From: Bryobacterales bacterium
Lineage (GTDB): Bacteria; Acidobacteriota; Terriglobia; Bryobacterales; Bryobacteraceae
Assembly: GCA_016789905.1 (NCBI GenBank)
Contig: JAEUQC010000065.1
Span: 58,526 to 122,525 of the forward strand
Length of the DNA stretch: 64,000 nucleotides
Direction: 5' to 3'
The notes beneath the pieces were generated by a model that had not been told where the DNA came from, searched no databases, and saw only the letters and a program-made list of their open reading frames with translations. Position numbers and translations under genes: made by a program. Shown piece by piece: positions 54,215 to 62,173 of the stretch; the stretch's first letter is position 1; the number at the start of each line of letters is the position of its first letter.

Positions 54215-56680
54215 ATGAAAAAATCCCGCCGCCAGATCGAAACCGAAATGCGTGACGAAATGGAGTTCCATCGCCAGTCCCGCGTCGAACACCTCATTGC
54301 CGGCGGCATGGCGCCCGCCGCCGCCGAACGCACCGCCCGGCTCGAATTCGGAAACCCCGCCGTCCATCGCGAACACGCCCGCATCGCCCTTGGCTTCCAA
54401 CCCTTCGACGAACTCCGCGCCGACCTCCGCTACACCGTCCGCACTCTCCGCAACGCTCCCGGCTTCGCCTTCGCCGCCGTCGCCATCCTCGCCCTCGCCA
54501 TCGGCGCCAATGCCGCTTTCTTCACCCTCTACGCGAATTACGTCCTGAAACCGCTCCCCATTCGCGCCGTCGAACGCCACTTCGACATCGAAACGCGCAA
54601 CGCTAAAATGCGCAACACCGGCGGCTGGACGGCTCAGGAACGCGACGCGCTCGCCCACGCCGCGGCCGCCGAAGTGGAGGGCTTCTATACCGCCGAAACC
54701 ATCCAGGTCCTCCTCCTCGCCCCCGCCCAGCGCCACAGCTTGGCCACCTATGTCTCCTCCAATTACTTTTCCCTGCTCGGCGCCGCCCCGCAAATCGGCC
54801 GCGTCATTACCCCCGCCGATGAAGCCCAACCCGTCGCCGTCCTCAGTGACAACGGCTGGCATCGGCTCTTCCCCGCCGAGCCAAACCCCATCGGAAAAAC
54901 TGTCCGCGTCAAAAACACCGTCTTCACCATCATCGGTGTCGCCCAGCCTCGCTTTACCGGGACGGAGCCGGTCCTCCCCGATCTCTGGTTCCCCAATGAC
55001 CGCCTCACCCCCGCCCTCTCCGGCATCCTCAAGCCCGGCGTCTCCCCCGCCCGTGCCCAAGCCGTCATCACCGCCACCGCCTCGCGCTTCGTCCGCGAAG
55101 ATCCCGAACGCGCTGTCGCCCATATCGACGTCTCGCTGCGCCCTTCCTATCTGCCCGATGGCGACGATACCAACACCGCCGCCGGGCTCGTCTTCGCCCT
55201 CTTCCTCTTGGTCCTCCTCATTGCCTGTGCCAATCTCGCCAACCTCTACCTTGCCCGCGCCGCTTCCCGCACTCACGAAATCGCCATGCGCCTCTCGCTC
55301 GGCGCCAGCCGCTTACGCATCATCCGTCAGTTGCTCACCGAAAGCACCTTCGTCGCCCTCCTTGGCGCCGCCGGCGGCCTCGCCGTTTCCACCCTCGCGC
55401 TCGAGTACGCCAATCAATTCGTCACCGGCTTCGCCGCCGAAATGGGTATCTCCACGGTCCCCCCTGCGCTCGATTGGCGCGTCTTCCTCTTCTCCGCCGC
55501 TCTCGCCCTGATTGCCGGCCTGGCCTTTGGGCTCCTGCCCGCCATTGAAGTCACTTCCCCCAGCCTCACCGCCTCCACCAGGCGCGAGAATTCCGCCTTC
55601 GCCGGCCGCCTCCGCCCCCGCCGTCTGCGGGATCTGCTCATCGGCGGCCAGGTCGCCGCCAGCTTCGTGCTCCTCATCCTCTCCGGCATCCTCATCCGAA
55701 ACATCCAACGGCTCAACGCCGTCTCGCCCGGCTATGAGATTGACCAGGTCTACAATCTTCGCGTTGACTCGCCCACCCCCGCGCTCCTCGCCCGCCTCCG
55801 CGAACTCCCCGGCGTCACCACCGCCTCCGCCGTCGCTCACGTTCCCCTCGGCGGCACCTTCCGCGGCGCGCCAGCCACCAATATCGTCGATCATGGTTAC
55901 TTCGAAACCCTCGGTATCCCCATCGATTCCGGCCGCCCCTTCACCCCGGCCGAGTCTCGGAACAACGCCAAAGTTGCCATCGTCAGCCAGGCCACCGCAC
56001 GCAAGCTCTGGCCCCATCAGCAGCCCCTCGGCCAAACGCTCACCCTCGACGATTCGCAGCGCTATCAGGTCATCGGCGTCGTCCCCGACGTCGTAAGCGG
56101 TCTGCTCTTTCAGGGCAAGGACGCCTCCGCCGCTTACATCCCCGGCGCCATCGGCCACCCGCAAGTCGATTCCATCCTCGTCCGAATGCTCGCCGCCGCC
56201 CCCGCCGTGCGCGCCCTCTGCGCCGCTCTCGGCTCCGGTTGCGAGCCCATTCCCCTTCGCGAGGTGGCGCATTCCCAGCGCGTGCCGTTCCAAGCCGCCG
56301 CCGCCATCTCTGCCGCGCTCGGCTGCCTTGGCCTCCTGCTCACCGTCATCGGCATCTATAGCGTCGCCAGCTATTCGGTCCTGCAGCGCCGCCGCGAAAT
56401 CGGCATCCAACTCGCCCTTGGCGCCACCCCGGCCCGCATCCTCCGCCGCGTCCTCAGCCAGGCCATCGTCTGCGTCGCCGGCGGCCTCGCCGTCGGCTTC
56501 CCCGTCTCTCTCGCCCTTTCTAATCTCGCCTCGGCCTCCGTGCTCAATATCCAAACTTTCGATGCGCTCGCCTATCTCGGCGTCCCCGCCCTCCTCGCCG
56601 CCGTCGCCGCCCTCGCCTGTACCCTGCCAGCCCGGCGCGCCGCCCGCACAGATCCAATGACCTCGCTCCGCCAGGAGTAG
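54215..56680 (+). CDS. ADOP-type ABC transporter permease (MacB/FtsX-like)
   Basis: 821 residues. A cytoplasmic prefix with ETEMRDEMEFHRQSRVEHLIAGG and AARTARLEFGN-like text precedes the first helix, the mark of the acidobacterial duplicated orphan permeases. Two MacB-core/FtsX units follow, eight helices in all: at about 90, 325, 385, 425, 470, 690, 750 and 790. Loop motifs are MRLSLGASRLRIIRQLLTE and its repeat IQLALGATPARILRRVLSQ. No ATPase partner and no PadR-type regulator adjoins, so it is an orphan as in most of this family. It probably acts in drug, lipid or lipoprotein export. A good promoter lies upstream. Confidence 0.9.
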   Translation: MKKSRRQIETEMRDEMEFHRQSRVEHLIAGGMAPAAAERTARLEFGNPAVHREHARIALGFQPFDELRADLRYTVRTLRNAPGFAFAAVAILALAIGANAAFFTLYANYVLKPLPIRAVERHFDIETRNAKMRNTGGWTAQERDALAHAAAAEVEGFYTAETIQVLLLAPAQRHSLATYVSSNYFSLLGAAPQIGRVITPADEAQPVAVLSDNGWHRLFPAEPNPIGKTVRVKNTVFTIIGVAQPRFTGTEPVLPDLWFPNDRLTPALSGILKPGVSPARAQAVITATASRFVREDPERAVAHIDVSLRPSYLPDGDDTNTAAGLVFALFLLVLLIACANLANLYLARAASRTHEIAMRLSLGASRLRIIRQLLTESTFVALLGAAGGLAVSTLALEYANQFVTGFAAEMGISTVPPALDWRVFLFSAALALIAGLAFGLLPAIEVTSPSLTASTRRENSAFAGRLRPRRLRDLLIGGQVAASFVLLILSGILIRNIQRLNAVSPGYEIDQVYNLRVDSPTPALLARLRELPGVTTASAVAHVPLGGTFRGAPATNIVDHGYFETLGIPIDSGRPFTPAESRNNAKVAIVSQATARKLWPHQQPLGQTLTLDDSQRYQVIGVVPDVVSGLLFQGKDASAAYIPGAIGHPQVDSILVRMLAAAPAVRALCAALGSGCEPIPLREVAHSQRVPFQAAAAISAALGCLGLLLTVIGIYSVASYSVLQRRREIGIQLALGATPARILRRVLSQAIVCVAGGLAVGFPVSLALSNLASASVLNIQTFDALAYLGVPALLAAVAALACTLPARRAARTDPMTSLRQE

Positions 56681-56807
56681 CGCGCTCCGCCAGGCGCCCC
56701 GCGCCTGGCGCATCGGAAGATCGCTACATCGCAACCTGTACCCGCGCTCCAGCCGTGCCGCCGCCAACACCTCTCCTGTTCACAAGCGCCATTCCCCCAA
56801 CCATGGC

Positions 56808-57854
56808 TTACCGCCTTCTCGGCACACCCTTCGCATGGCAATCCGCGCACGCCACCCAATGCACATTGTGCCCGCTCTTCGCGTTCGCGAACGTCGTGTC
56901 CATCGTCTCCACATCCCGCCCGCAATTGGAAAGTCGCGGATGGCACGTCGCGCACGACGCCCGCGTCGTCCCCCGGTGCTGCTCATGGCACGCCAGGCAC
57001 GACAGCCCTTCATGCACCCCCTTCGGCGTCCGGTCGTCTCCGCTCCCAGCCTGCCTCCCCGCCAGCGGCGCGTGGCACTGGTAGCAAACCGCCTGCCGCC
57101 CGTCCGCGCTCATCCGCAAAACGCGCCCGTTATCCTCCATCTTCGGTACCCGTAACAGCCCCGCCCGCACCCCCGCCCGCGACCGCCGGTCATAAAACCC
57201 CAGCCCCGGCCGGTGCGTCTCCTGCTGCCTCCCCGCCATCTTCGCCTCCAGCCGCTTCCGCCCCAGCACCTGCCCCTCCCGGTGAACCGCGTGGCACTGC
57301 ATACACGGTATCGCCGGTTGCCCCCGCAACTCCTCCCGCACCAGCCGCCATGGCCCCTTGGTGTCCAACGGCGCCACCACATCTCCAATCGCCCCCTCCG
57401 CGTGCGCCCCGTGGCAACGCAGGCAATCGTTCATCAGGTGCCGCGTGTGATTATGTTTCTCGTCCAAAAACAGCCGCTCGTAGGTCGCCGCGTGCGGCCC
57501 TGCCTGCCACGCCGCAAACTCCTGTTCGTGGCACCCCTCGCATCGCGACATCATCTCCAACACCTGCCCCTCCCCAAGCCGTGGCTCCTCGCCAATTCTT
57601 CCCATCCAGTGCTCCGCCACCCGCCGCGCGTTCGTCCAATGTACCCGCGCGTCCATCGTCAACGCGTCTCCATGGCACGCCCCGCACTTCACCTCCTGGT
57701 GCGCCGACCCGCTCCACAGTTCCACCTGCCGCCCCATCTCATGGCAGTTCGCGCACGCCTCCGGTCCCCCGCTCTCATATAGCAAACTCCCAGCCGGCGC
57801 CAGCAGCACCCCAACCAGCACCACCAACCCGGCAACAACCATCCCGCGCCTCAT
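56808..57854 (-). CDS. Membrane-anchored nine-haem cytochrome c
   Basis: 348 residues. An N-terminal helix (MVVAGLVVLVGVLLAPAG) anchors or exports it. Nine CxxCH motifs can be counted: CANCH, CGACH, CEGCH, CLRCH, CMQCH, CYQCH, CLACH, CATCH and CADCH. Extra His residues (HNHTRHLMN, HAVHR) could be distal ligands. It should carry electrons in the periplasm. Its ATG overlaps the GMC gene stop (ATGA), so it is very likely the electron acceptor for that dehydrogenase, in the place of the usual three-haem cytochrome subunit of gluconate dehydrogenases. Confidence 0.92.
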   Translation of the reverse strand: MRRGMVVAGLVVLVGVLLAPAGSLLYESGGPEACANCHEMGRQVELWSGSAHQEVKCGACHGDALTMDARVHWTNARRVAEHWMGRIGEEPRLGEGQVLEMMSRCEGCHEQEFAAWQAGPHAATYERLFLDEKHNHTRHLMNDCLRCHGAHAEGAIGDVVAPLDTKGPWRLVREELRGQPAIPCMQCHAVHREGQVLGRKRLEAKMAGRQQETHRPGLGFYDRRSRAGVRAGLLRVPKMEDNGRVLRMSADGRQAVCYQCHAPLAGRQAGSGDDRTPKGVHEGLSCLACHEQHRGTTRASCATCHPRLSNCGRDVETMDTTFANAKSGHNVHWVACADCHAKGVPRRR

Positions 57855-59512
57855 CCCCGCACCCGGTGCGCTCCAGCAATGTGTCTTCCCGCCCGGAACG
57901 CCAGCGCCATTATCGTCAATACCGGATTGAACCCGCCATTGGTCACATGCACGCTGCCGTCCACCACGTACACGTTCTCCGTCTCATGTATGCGCAGGTT
58001 CTCGTCCACCACGCTCGTCTTCGCGTCCCTCCCCATCCGGCACGTCCCAGCCTGGTGCTGCCCCCCGCTAATCCCCTGCCCCGCTCCCTTTTTCCACGTC
58101 GTCTCCGCTCCGGACGCCCGCAGCCAACCCTCGGCCTTCTCCGCCATCAGGTTTCCAACCTCTATCGTGTGCGGATGTTTCAACCCCGATAGCCGCGCCA
58201 CCGGAATCCCAAACTTGTCCTTCACCTCCGCGTCCACCTCCACCCGCATTCCAAACGTTGGCGCCTCCTGCGTCGGCCCCTGCACCGCCACCAGCCGCCG
58301 GTAGTTCGTCCGGAAATAGTCCTTGTGCCCCTTGCCCCACCGCGGCACACCCGGCGGCCGGATCCCCGCCGCCTGTATCGGCAGCCGGATGAACTCATTG
58401 GCCAGCATCGCCCCGCCCGCCATCCCCGCGTTCCCATGGTTATAGTCGCAAATCGCCACACTCGCCCCCGGCCCCAGGTCGTCGTACACATCGTCCGCAA
58501 ACAGCCCATACGCGCCCGTGTATGTGTGTCCCTGCAGATTCCGGCCCACCCAATCATGCCGGTTCCCCAACCCCCTTGGAAACAGGTTCGATTTCGAATT
58601 CAGCAACAACCGCGCACTCTCAATCGCGCTTGCCGACACCACCACCACTCTCGCCGGCTGCTCCTGCCGCTCCCCGTTCGCGTCGAAATACCGCACTCCC
58701 GTGGCCGTGCCTCCTGGCCCCATCGTCACTTCCTGCGCCTGGCACCCCGTCCGTAGCGTCAGGTTCCCCGTCCCCAACGCTCTCGGCAGCACCGTATTCT
58801 GCGTCCCGCACTTGGCGTCCACTTCGCACGCAAATCCCACGCACCACCGGCACCGCATGCACCCCGGCCTCCCCCCATACGGAACGGAGTTCCTCAGCAT
58901 CGGAATATGGAATGGGTGCAGCCCCGCCCGCAACGCCCCGCGCCACAGTATCTCGTGCTCCCGCGTCGGTGGCAGCGGCGGCATCGGCAGTGCCCGTTTC
59001 CGTTCGCCCCGGAACGGGTTCGTCGAGTCGTCCCCGCTCACGCCAATCTCCCACTCCGCCTGCTCATAGTATGGTTCCAGATCGTCGTAGCCGATCGGCC
59101 AATCCTCCAGCGTCGAATCGGCAAACGCCGCCGGCACCTTCGTCCCATATTCCGTCCGCATCCGGAAGTCGTGCGGATGAAACCGCCACGCCATCGCCCC
59201 GTAGCTCAGCGTTCCCCCGCCCACGCACGCCGCGTTGTTGTGGTACCCCCCTGCCGATGGCTCCACCACCCGCAACCGCCCGTCCCGTTCCACTACCACT
59301 CGCGGATTCCCCTCGTCCTCCGGCCCAAACGGATGTCCCAAGATCGACGTTCGCTGATTCCGCAAATCGTCCTTCCGGCAGTCGGCCGCCGTGTTCCATT
59401 CCCCCCGTTCCAGCAGCACCGTCCGCCAACCCGCGAACGCCAGTTCCTTCGCCACAATCGGTCCCGCCGCGCCCGCGCCGATAATCACGGCGTCCACCTC
59501 CGGCAGCCGCAT
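57851..59512 (-). CDS. GMC-family FAD oxidoreductase of a membrane dehydrogenase complex
   Basis: 553 residues from the ATG at 59512, which overlaps the upstream stop (TGATG); 23 further upstream codons belong to the neighbour. FAD motif AVIIGAGAAGPIVAKEL near residue 8. The GMC active-site end is HQAGTCRMGRD, then NVYVVDGSVHVTNGGFNP. C218, C221, C224, C229 and C235 (CMRCRWC, then FAC, AKC) form a cluster-like set matching the position of the Cys group in the other GMC protein at 3681-5312. Substrate probably a sugar, polyol or sugar acid. Electrons should go to the nine-haem cytochrome. Confidence 0.9.
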   Translation of the reverse strand: MRLPEVDAVIIGAGAAGPIVAKELAFAGWRTVLLERGEWNTAADCRKDDLRNQRTSILGHPFGPEDEGNPRVVVERDGRLRVVEPSAGGYHNNAACVGGGTLSYGAMAWRFHPHDFRMRTEYGTKVPAAFADSTLEDWPIGYDDLEPYYEQAEWEIGVSGDDSTNPFRGERKRALPMPPLPPTREHEILWRGALRAGLHPFHIPMLRNSVPYGGRPGCMRCRWCVGFACEVDAKCGTQNTVLPRALGTGNLTLRTGCQAQEVTMGPGGTATGVRYFDANGERQEQPARVVVVSASAIESARLLLNSKSNLFPRGLGNRHDWVGRNLQGHTYTGAYGLFADDVYDDLGPGASVAICDYNHGNAGMAGGAMLANEFIRLPIQAAGIRPPGVPRWGKGHKDYFRTNYRRLVAVQGPTQEAPTFGMRVEVDAEVKDKFGIPVARLSGLKHPHTIEVGNLMAEKAEGWLRASGAETTWKKGAGQGISGGQHQAGTCRMGRDAKTSVVDENLRIHETENVYVVDGSVHVTNGGFNPVLTIMALAFRAGRHIAGAHRVRG

Positions 59513-60024
59513 CAGTTTTTCCCCGTTTCCGCCTGCTCTCGGCCTCGCACCGGCACCGGCGCCACGCCCAGCAGCACCCACGAAACGTAGTCCCGGTTCC
59601 CCCCATGCCGCGGAGAACCATAAAAACCCTGCAACGTATGCGCCAGCACCATTTCAAATGCGTCCTTCCCGCCATCGGCGAACAGTTCCCGCGGCGCCTT
59701 GCCCTGTTCCATCAGTTCCAGCCGTGCCGCCATTCCCTCCACGCCCGCCGCCGCCAGCCACCGTTCCATTGCCGCCAGCGCTTCTCTATACCGCGGCAGC
59801 AGCCGCCGGAACTTTCGCGTCAGTTGTATGTCGATATACCGGGGCACCTTGGCCCACGACGCTCCTGGCGCGTCATCGGCCGGAATCAGCGCCTCGCACC
59901 AGGCGTCCAGCGTCCGGATCTCGTTCTCCGTCAGCACCCGGTATCCTGGCGCGGGTCCTTCCCCTCGCCCACACCCCGCGCCTCCCACGGCTGCGGTCCC
60001 GGCAATGAAGCTACGGCGTTTCAC
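59512..60024 (-). CDS. Gluconate 2-dehydrogenase subunit 3-like lipoprotein/Tat protein
   Basis: 170 residues from a GTG at 60024 with AGGAG nine bases upstream. Leader KRRSFIAGTAAVGGAGC has a twin-Arg start and a possible lipobox Cys. The mature part (EIRTLDAWCEALIPADDAPGA, later AFEMVLAHTLQGFYGSPRHGGN) is the PF13618 small subunit. It is the first gene of a tight three-gene operon with the GMC subunit and the nine-haem cytochrome, all with overlapping start/stop codons. The last 20 residues are Arg/Gln-rich and not typical. Confidence 0.9.
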   Translation of the reverse strand: MKRRSFIAGTAAVGGAGCGRGEGPAPGYRVLTENEIRTLDAWCEALIPADDAPGASWAKVPRYIDIQLTRKFRRLLPRYREALAAMERWLAAAGVEGMAARLELMEQGKAPRELFADGGKDAFEMVLAHTLQGFYGSPRHGGNRDYVSWVLLGVAPVPVRGREQAETGKN

Positions 60025-60234
60025 GTCCGTTCACTCCTGCCTGCATCATAGTCCCATCAACCGCCGGATTCAACGCCTAAGTTGATCTCCCTGCCCCGCC
60101 GCCGTGTCTCCGCCATCTCCCAACCGCCTTCCATTCCGCCCGCATAACCGCGCGCCACTTGCCCGCGCCATTCCCCGTCTCCTTACACCAGCCCCAGCGG
60201 CACGATGCCGCCGATTTGAATGGCCGACCCCCAA

Positions 60235-60719
60235 AGAAAATTCGTGTTCCAGCAGTGCGGCGTAGCTGTCGTTGGTGTGCCGGTCCATCCATAGTGTCAT
60301 CGCCTCTTCATCCTGCTTCTCAAAGGCGCGCCTTACACTGTCTTCGCTACGGAACTGCTCGATCCCCAACAGGGGGGCAGCACCTCGTCGCCGCGGATCG
60401 CCGTGATGTGCGCGTAGCGACCGTGGCCGCTGAGTACGCTGAACAGGATCGTGCCAAGGATCTCGTTCTTTGTCGGCGCGTTCCGCGACGTGTACCGTAA
60501 CGGACACTCGTCGACAAACCGTTCCCACACACCACTTACTTTTAGGAATTCGATGAAGTACGTCAGCGGACCGTACATACTCACCCCGGCGTCCTCTTCC
60601 CACCGCACCTGAATCGGCCCGCCGAACGTCTCCACTCGGTGCGCTGCCGGGAGCCCTTCAGCCTCCCGATTTCCCTCACCCTGCGGGTGAACCTCTTTGC
60701 TCTGTTCGCTGCCGCTCAT
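60235..60719 (-). pseudogene. Frameshifted DDE transposase remnant (IS4/IS1380-like N-terminal part)
   Basis: The ATG at 60719 opens a frame with FGGPIQVRWEEDAGVSMYG, LTYFIEFLKVSGVWERFVD, and NEILGTILFSVLSGHGRYAHI. At the G6 run 60372-60377 (plus strand) the reading must shift by one base to continue as LLGIEQFRSEDSVRRAF and MDRHTNDSYAALLEHEF. The catalytic part that should follow is absent. It reads as a truncated insertion-sequence transposase with one homopolymer frameshift. Family assignment is by general resemblance only. Confidence 0.7.
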
Positions 60720-60797
60720 CCTCCATCGTTTCTAGCACTTCCCAACCTCACCCCTCAACCCAACTGCCGATTTTAGGTTGAAAGGAGAAGCGGACGC

Positions 60798-60911
60798 TTA
60801 CTTACGTGCAGCAATTCTTTCGCACATCAGGATAATTACCGCCGTCATGAATTGACCGTATTTGGTTGTGAAACGGTAGTAGTAGCGAACCGGCACGTCG
60901 AAAACGGAGCC
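60798..60911 (-). pseudogene. Short transposase C-terminal scrap
   Basis: In the same frame as the upstream immunity-like gene and directly after its TAA, codons read GSVFDVPVRYYYRF, then TTKYGQFMTAVIILMCERI, to a stop at 60798-60800. The Arg-Tyr-rich start and hydrophobic helix resemble the extreme C-terminus of DDE transposases. No start codon or family core is present. Weak call; it may instead be an old extension of the immunity gene. Confidence 0.3.
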
Positions 60912-61478
60912 TTATTCGACCGACTCAAACATCATAGTATTTTGAGCCTCGACGGGCTTTACACCCTTCACTTTTCGAAATACTTCCGCCGCCTTCGGAC
61001 TTAGACCTATTACTCCAGTCGTGCCAGCAGTGTCAACAAATATATCGCTACCATCCCATCCGTCCAAATTCACTGTGATCCTCCTGTAGAGGTGCACCTG
61101 CCCTCGGACTGGCACCCGAATGATCGAGTCATCGTTACTCTTGTCATAGGCGATTCGGCCACAGCGCCCGACAGTTACGAGTAGGGAATAGTCAGCAGAT
61201 TCGTTAGATCCAACGAGTATTGTAGCTCGCACTGTCCGCCATCCGCTAACATCAGCGTCTACCAAGAGTCTTCGCACACTCTCATCAATAAACACCCCGC
61301 AATCGCTCCATAGAACAGATCTCATCGCCCCCGCCCCAGCAGCAGTCAGTTCAAGCCGATGCTCTGGATCACACTCGCCGCGGCCTATTCTCACGGCATC
61401 ACGAAATTCATGAGAGAGCCACCTCAAATGCGCTGGCCTTGAACGTGGATCTGATTCCAAAATGTACACCGAATTCAT
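60912..61478 (-). CDS. Probable immunity protein (Imm11/DUF1629-like)
   Basis: 188 residues, no signal or membrane segment. The C-terminal part (VNLDGWDGSDIFVDTAGTTG, then LSPKAAEVFRKVKGV) follows the 'D-x-F ... S.k....l.....v' pattern of Imm11-type immunity proteins for polymorphic toxins; N-terminal similarity is not clear. It lies 72 bases downstream of the toxin-like gene on the same strand, the expected toxin-immunity order. Base composition is much less GC-rich than the chromosome to the left, as for acquired genes. The assignment rests mostly on context. Confidence 0.55.
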   Translation of the reverse strand: MNSVYILESDPRSRPAHLRWLSHEFRDAVRIGRGECDPEHRLELTAAGAGAMRSVLWSDCGVFIDESVRRLLVDADVSGWRTVRATILVGSNESADYSLLVTVGRCGRIAYDKSNDDSIIRVPVRGQVHLYRRITVNLDGWDGSDIFVDTAGTTGVIGLSPKAAEVFRKVKGVKPVEAQNTMMFESVE

Positions 61479-61550
61479 TAGCCCTCAATTCAGCCCCGGA
61501 AGCGGAGGTGGTGTCTGCCCGAGCGGTGTGAAATTATATTATTTCTGGAG

Positions 61551-62141
61551 TTACTCTGCGTAACTCCTGGCTTCATCGGCAGCCAACGCCTTGTTCGAAT
61601 TGATGATTCCCTGGTTTCCACTAATCCACCGATTCCCCTCCTGCTGATAATTCCATGCCTGACTGAGGTGATCCTTCGCCTCCCACCATACGGCATTTGA
61701 CACGTCGTCCCACTTGATACCCAGCAGATCCCAGGTAGTGCTGGAGGCGCGGGAGAACACATGATGAGCTTGATATCCCTTCACGGTCTCCGCTGTAAGG
61801 CCGGCCGCTGCGATCGCGGCGCGGCGAGAAAGACGAGCGCCAGTCGCAAAATCCCCAATTACCGGAATAGCACCCGCCAGGGATATCAAGGCGTCAGCGC
61901 CCTCTCCCTCAATTGAATAAAGCACGGCGTTAATCACATCGGCAACCTCACCGACACCCGGCACCAACCCGGCAAGATCAAGGGCCGTATGTATTCCCGC
62001 AATTATCTCCTCCCTAGAGCGATACTCTTCATAACAAGAGCCTCTTGCAAAACCCAATTTGGGCGAAAACGTGAATAAACCGGCAATAGGCAGAAATGTT
62101 TTGAAAAGTTGGGCTCCGCCGCTGTCAGATTTAGTCGCCAA
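61551..62141 (-). CDS. Polymorphic-toxin C-terminal module: pre-toxin domain plus HNH/AHH-like nuclease
   Basis: 196 residues from a TTG at 62141; the true start is doubtful. Residues about 45-110 are a typical pre-toxin region (HTALDLAGLVPGVGEVADVI and LISLAGAIPVIGDFATGA). Residues about 135-185 carry AHHVFSRASS, LGIKWDDVSNAVWW and KDHLSQAW, an AHH/HNH-like pattern of His residues expected for a metal nuclease. Full toxins of this kind are the C-termini of large RHS or similar proteins. Upstream in-frame codons to about 62170 read LRFLLQDLGLA, like the RFLSxDPLGLA junction of RHS cores. A transposase gene begins there on the other strand, so the N-terminal part is probably lost. Confidence 0.65.
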   Translation of the reverse strand: MATKSDSGGAQLFKTFLPIAGLFTFSPKLGFARGSCYEEYRSREEIIAGIHTALDLAGLVPGVGEVADVINAVLYSIEGEGADALISLAGAIPVIGDFATGARLSRRAAIAAAGLTAETVKGYQAHHVFSRASSTTWDLLGIKWDDVSNAVWWEAKDHLSQAWNYQQEGNRWISGNQGIINSNKALAADEARSYAE

Positions 62142-62173
62142 ACCAAGGTCTTGCAGTAGAAACCGGAGCCCAC

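Noticed and set aside
54188..56770. Very long minus-strand open frames opposite the ADOP permease gene
   Set aside because: They mirror codons of the permease gene, are low-complexity Gly/Asp/Glu/Ala-rich and lack any domain. The plus-strand gene has clear helices and family motifs.
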